The position numbers and the translations under genes are program-made. From the NCBI GenBank assembly GCA_022559845.1, contig CM040120.1, forward strand, positions 170,916,334 through 170,980,333: 64,000 bases of DNA. Direction: 5' to 3'. Under the pieces are notes generated by a model that saw nothing but the letters and a program-made list of their open reading frames with translations, searched no databases and was not told the DNA's origin. Shown here piece by piece: positions 62,958 through 64,000 of this stretch. Position 1 is the stretch's first letter. Every line of letters starts with the position of its first letter. Origin of the DNA: Amorphophallus konjac. Taxonomy: Eukaryota > Streptophyta > Magnoliopsida > Alismatales > Araceae.

Positions 62958-63855
62958 TACCTCCGGGGTGTGAAGAAGTCGACTCCGTCGAGTATGGGTC
63001 CACCGGGGAAGTGGTCCTCCCAAGCAGCTCCGGGCGAGCCACGACCTCCAAACTCAACCCTTCATCCACAACCAGGGGACGGTCCTTCATCCTCTCAAGG
63101 TGGCTCGGGCACACCCTCTTGTCGGTGATGGAACCATGCTTGCCTAATATTGCCTCCGTGTGCACACGTCGGGCTCTCAGGCTGATATGTAGTGGCTCTC
63201 AGAGTGTGTCTCTCACAAGGGTAGGGGTAGGCCCGAAACTCTCACTAGGATCCACTGCGGTGCCCATATAGGGTGCCGGACCTGCCACGTGGGAAATGGG
63301 GTGAATCCCAAAATCTATTAGAAAGCCCAACCCATAAGTCGGGTTGCCAAGGCCACTCGAAACTAGGCAAGGTCCAAGTCCTCGTGCCCTCAAGTTGGAG
63401 GTGACCCTAGGGTAGAGCGACTCCAAAGTCACCATCCGCAAGTTGCCAACTTGGAATTCAAAGTGGCGTTTGCAAGGTTTTGCCCGCTTCTTGTGATTCT
63501 CACCGCTCGTTATTTGTTGCTTGCCTAAATGCTCTTGCCAAGTAATACGATGCGGTGTGAGTGGGAGATGCATGATATGCAAAGTGGGGCCAGGACAACC
63601 ATATTTAGACCAATCATGCAGAGGTGCTATGAAGACTTTGAAGGGTGCGGGAGGGCCGAGGCATCCATAGATGTCCCTCTCATGCGTGGGTGTGATGAGT
63701 GCCGGAGGACCCGAACATCCATGAATGCTCCTAACATTTTTATACTTAATACTCATGATAAATGAAGGTGGACGATTACATCTGAATATGGACCACTCAT
63801 GTTTCCTACTTGACATGTGGGTGATATGAATGAATGTACCCGACTTATGAATCAC
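62958..63855 (-). pseudogene. GCPGPP-repeat / integrase-tail coding remnant of element H
   Basis: Two minus-strand frames, 63199-63855 and 62857-63165, together parallel residues about 55-420 of the G protein: HEWSIFRCNRPPSFIMS, SIHGCSGPPALITPTH, YGCLGPPAPFK, YGCPGPTLHIMH, then FEFQVGNLRMVTLESLY and HTEAILGKHGSITDKRVCPSHLERMK. A frame break lies at about 63165-63199. Repeat spacing is preserved although individual residues differ. Confidence 0.55.
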
Positions 63856-64000
63856 TCCAAGTGGTTCGAAGTGCTAATACATAGGTTTTCCTAACCCAAA
63901 AATGACTTTGATGTGTTGGGGTATGGTTTGGCATTGAAGTTTCCATTCAAAAGGGTCGAAGGGGTCAAGGAAGGTGGACATCATGGGGAGAGACACCTCC

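Larger units (their letters stand above)
62246..64000 (-). mobile_element. Element H: inverted relative of G, running off the right edge
   Basis: On the minus strand 62957 starts an LTR (TGATGGGGGC) homologous to G's, which is cut at 62246. The internal region on its right is homologous to the 3' interior of G. It is more diverged than G's two LTRs are from each other, so it is a separate copy or subfamily. Confidence 0.75.

Overview
This window is nuclear DNA of a flowering plant, from repeat-rich (probably heterochromatic) sequence. I found no intact host gene and no tRNA or rRNA gene. Nearly every base belongs to long-terminal-repeat (LTR) retrotransposons nested in one another. The lineages present (Sirevirus-type Copia, Tat, Athila-like and Tekay-type chromovirus Gypsy), the intron-bearing extra reading frames and the tRNA primer sites all point to an angiosperm. 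I cannot name the species.

Layout, left to right. (A) 1 to about 6062: minus-strand Copia element with a gag gene but no pol, running off the left edge; its 5' LTR starts at 3729. 6063-6904: unassigned. 6905-8820: decayed Tat reverse transcriptase/RNase H fragment. (B) From 8821: plus-strand Tat element; its 5' LTR is split at 9202/18757 by a complete Athila-like gag-only element (9203-18751, minus strand, target duplication AGCGC). B's decayed gag-pol runs from 19029 to 24448. 25676-28627: plus-strand, intron-bearing gene-like region of unknown function, then a 126-bp minisatellite. (C) 29379-48672: minus-strand Tat element, seen as its 3' LTR, an antisense gene with a 'putative gypsy type transposon' domain, and its post-pol region. 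Inside C lie D, a complete Sirevirus-type Copia element (31265-43983, target duplication GCTTT), and E, a probable solo Copia LTR (45908-47817). (F) From 48673: minus-strand Tekay-type chromovirus with nearly complete gag-pol. F's gag is broken at 56179/56180 by (G), a plus-strand non-autonomous element. G is fused tail to tail at 62245/62246 with (H), an inverted relative that runs off the right edge.

How the parts relate. A and D have related Gag proteins and share an 11-base LTR motif, so D-type elements could mobilise A-type elements. The Athila-like element, G and H also lack reverse transcriptase and integrase and would depend on partners. The autonomous copies visible here (B, D, F) carry stop codons or frameshifts, so none looks able to move now.

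The most unusual signal is in the LTRs. Three LTR groups carry long arrays of short regularly spaced motifs upstream of the TATA box: AAGTCTRTACA in D and A, CGGTC-spacer-GRCCG dyads in F, and GGCGGTCGACCGCC palindromes in E. A second motif, ACCTCGTGTC, is arrayed in A. Motif counts and divergence remarks were made by eye and are approximate.
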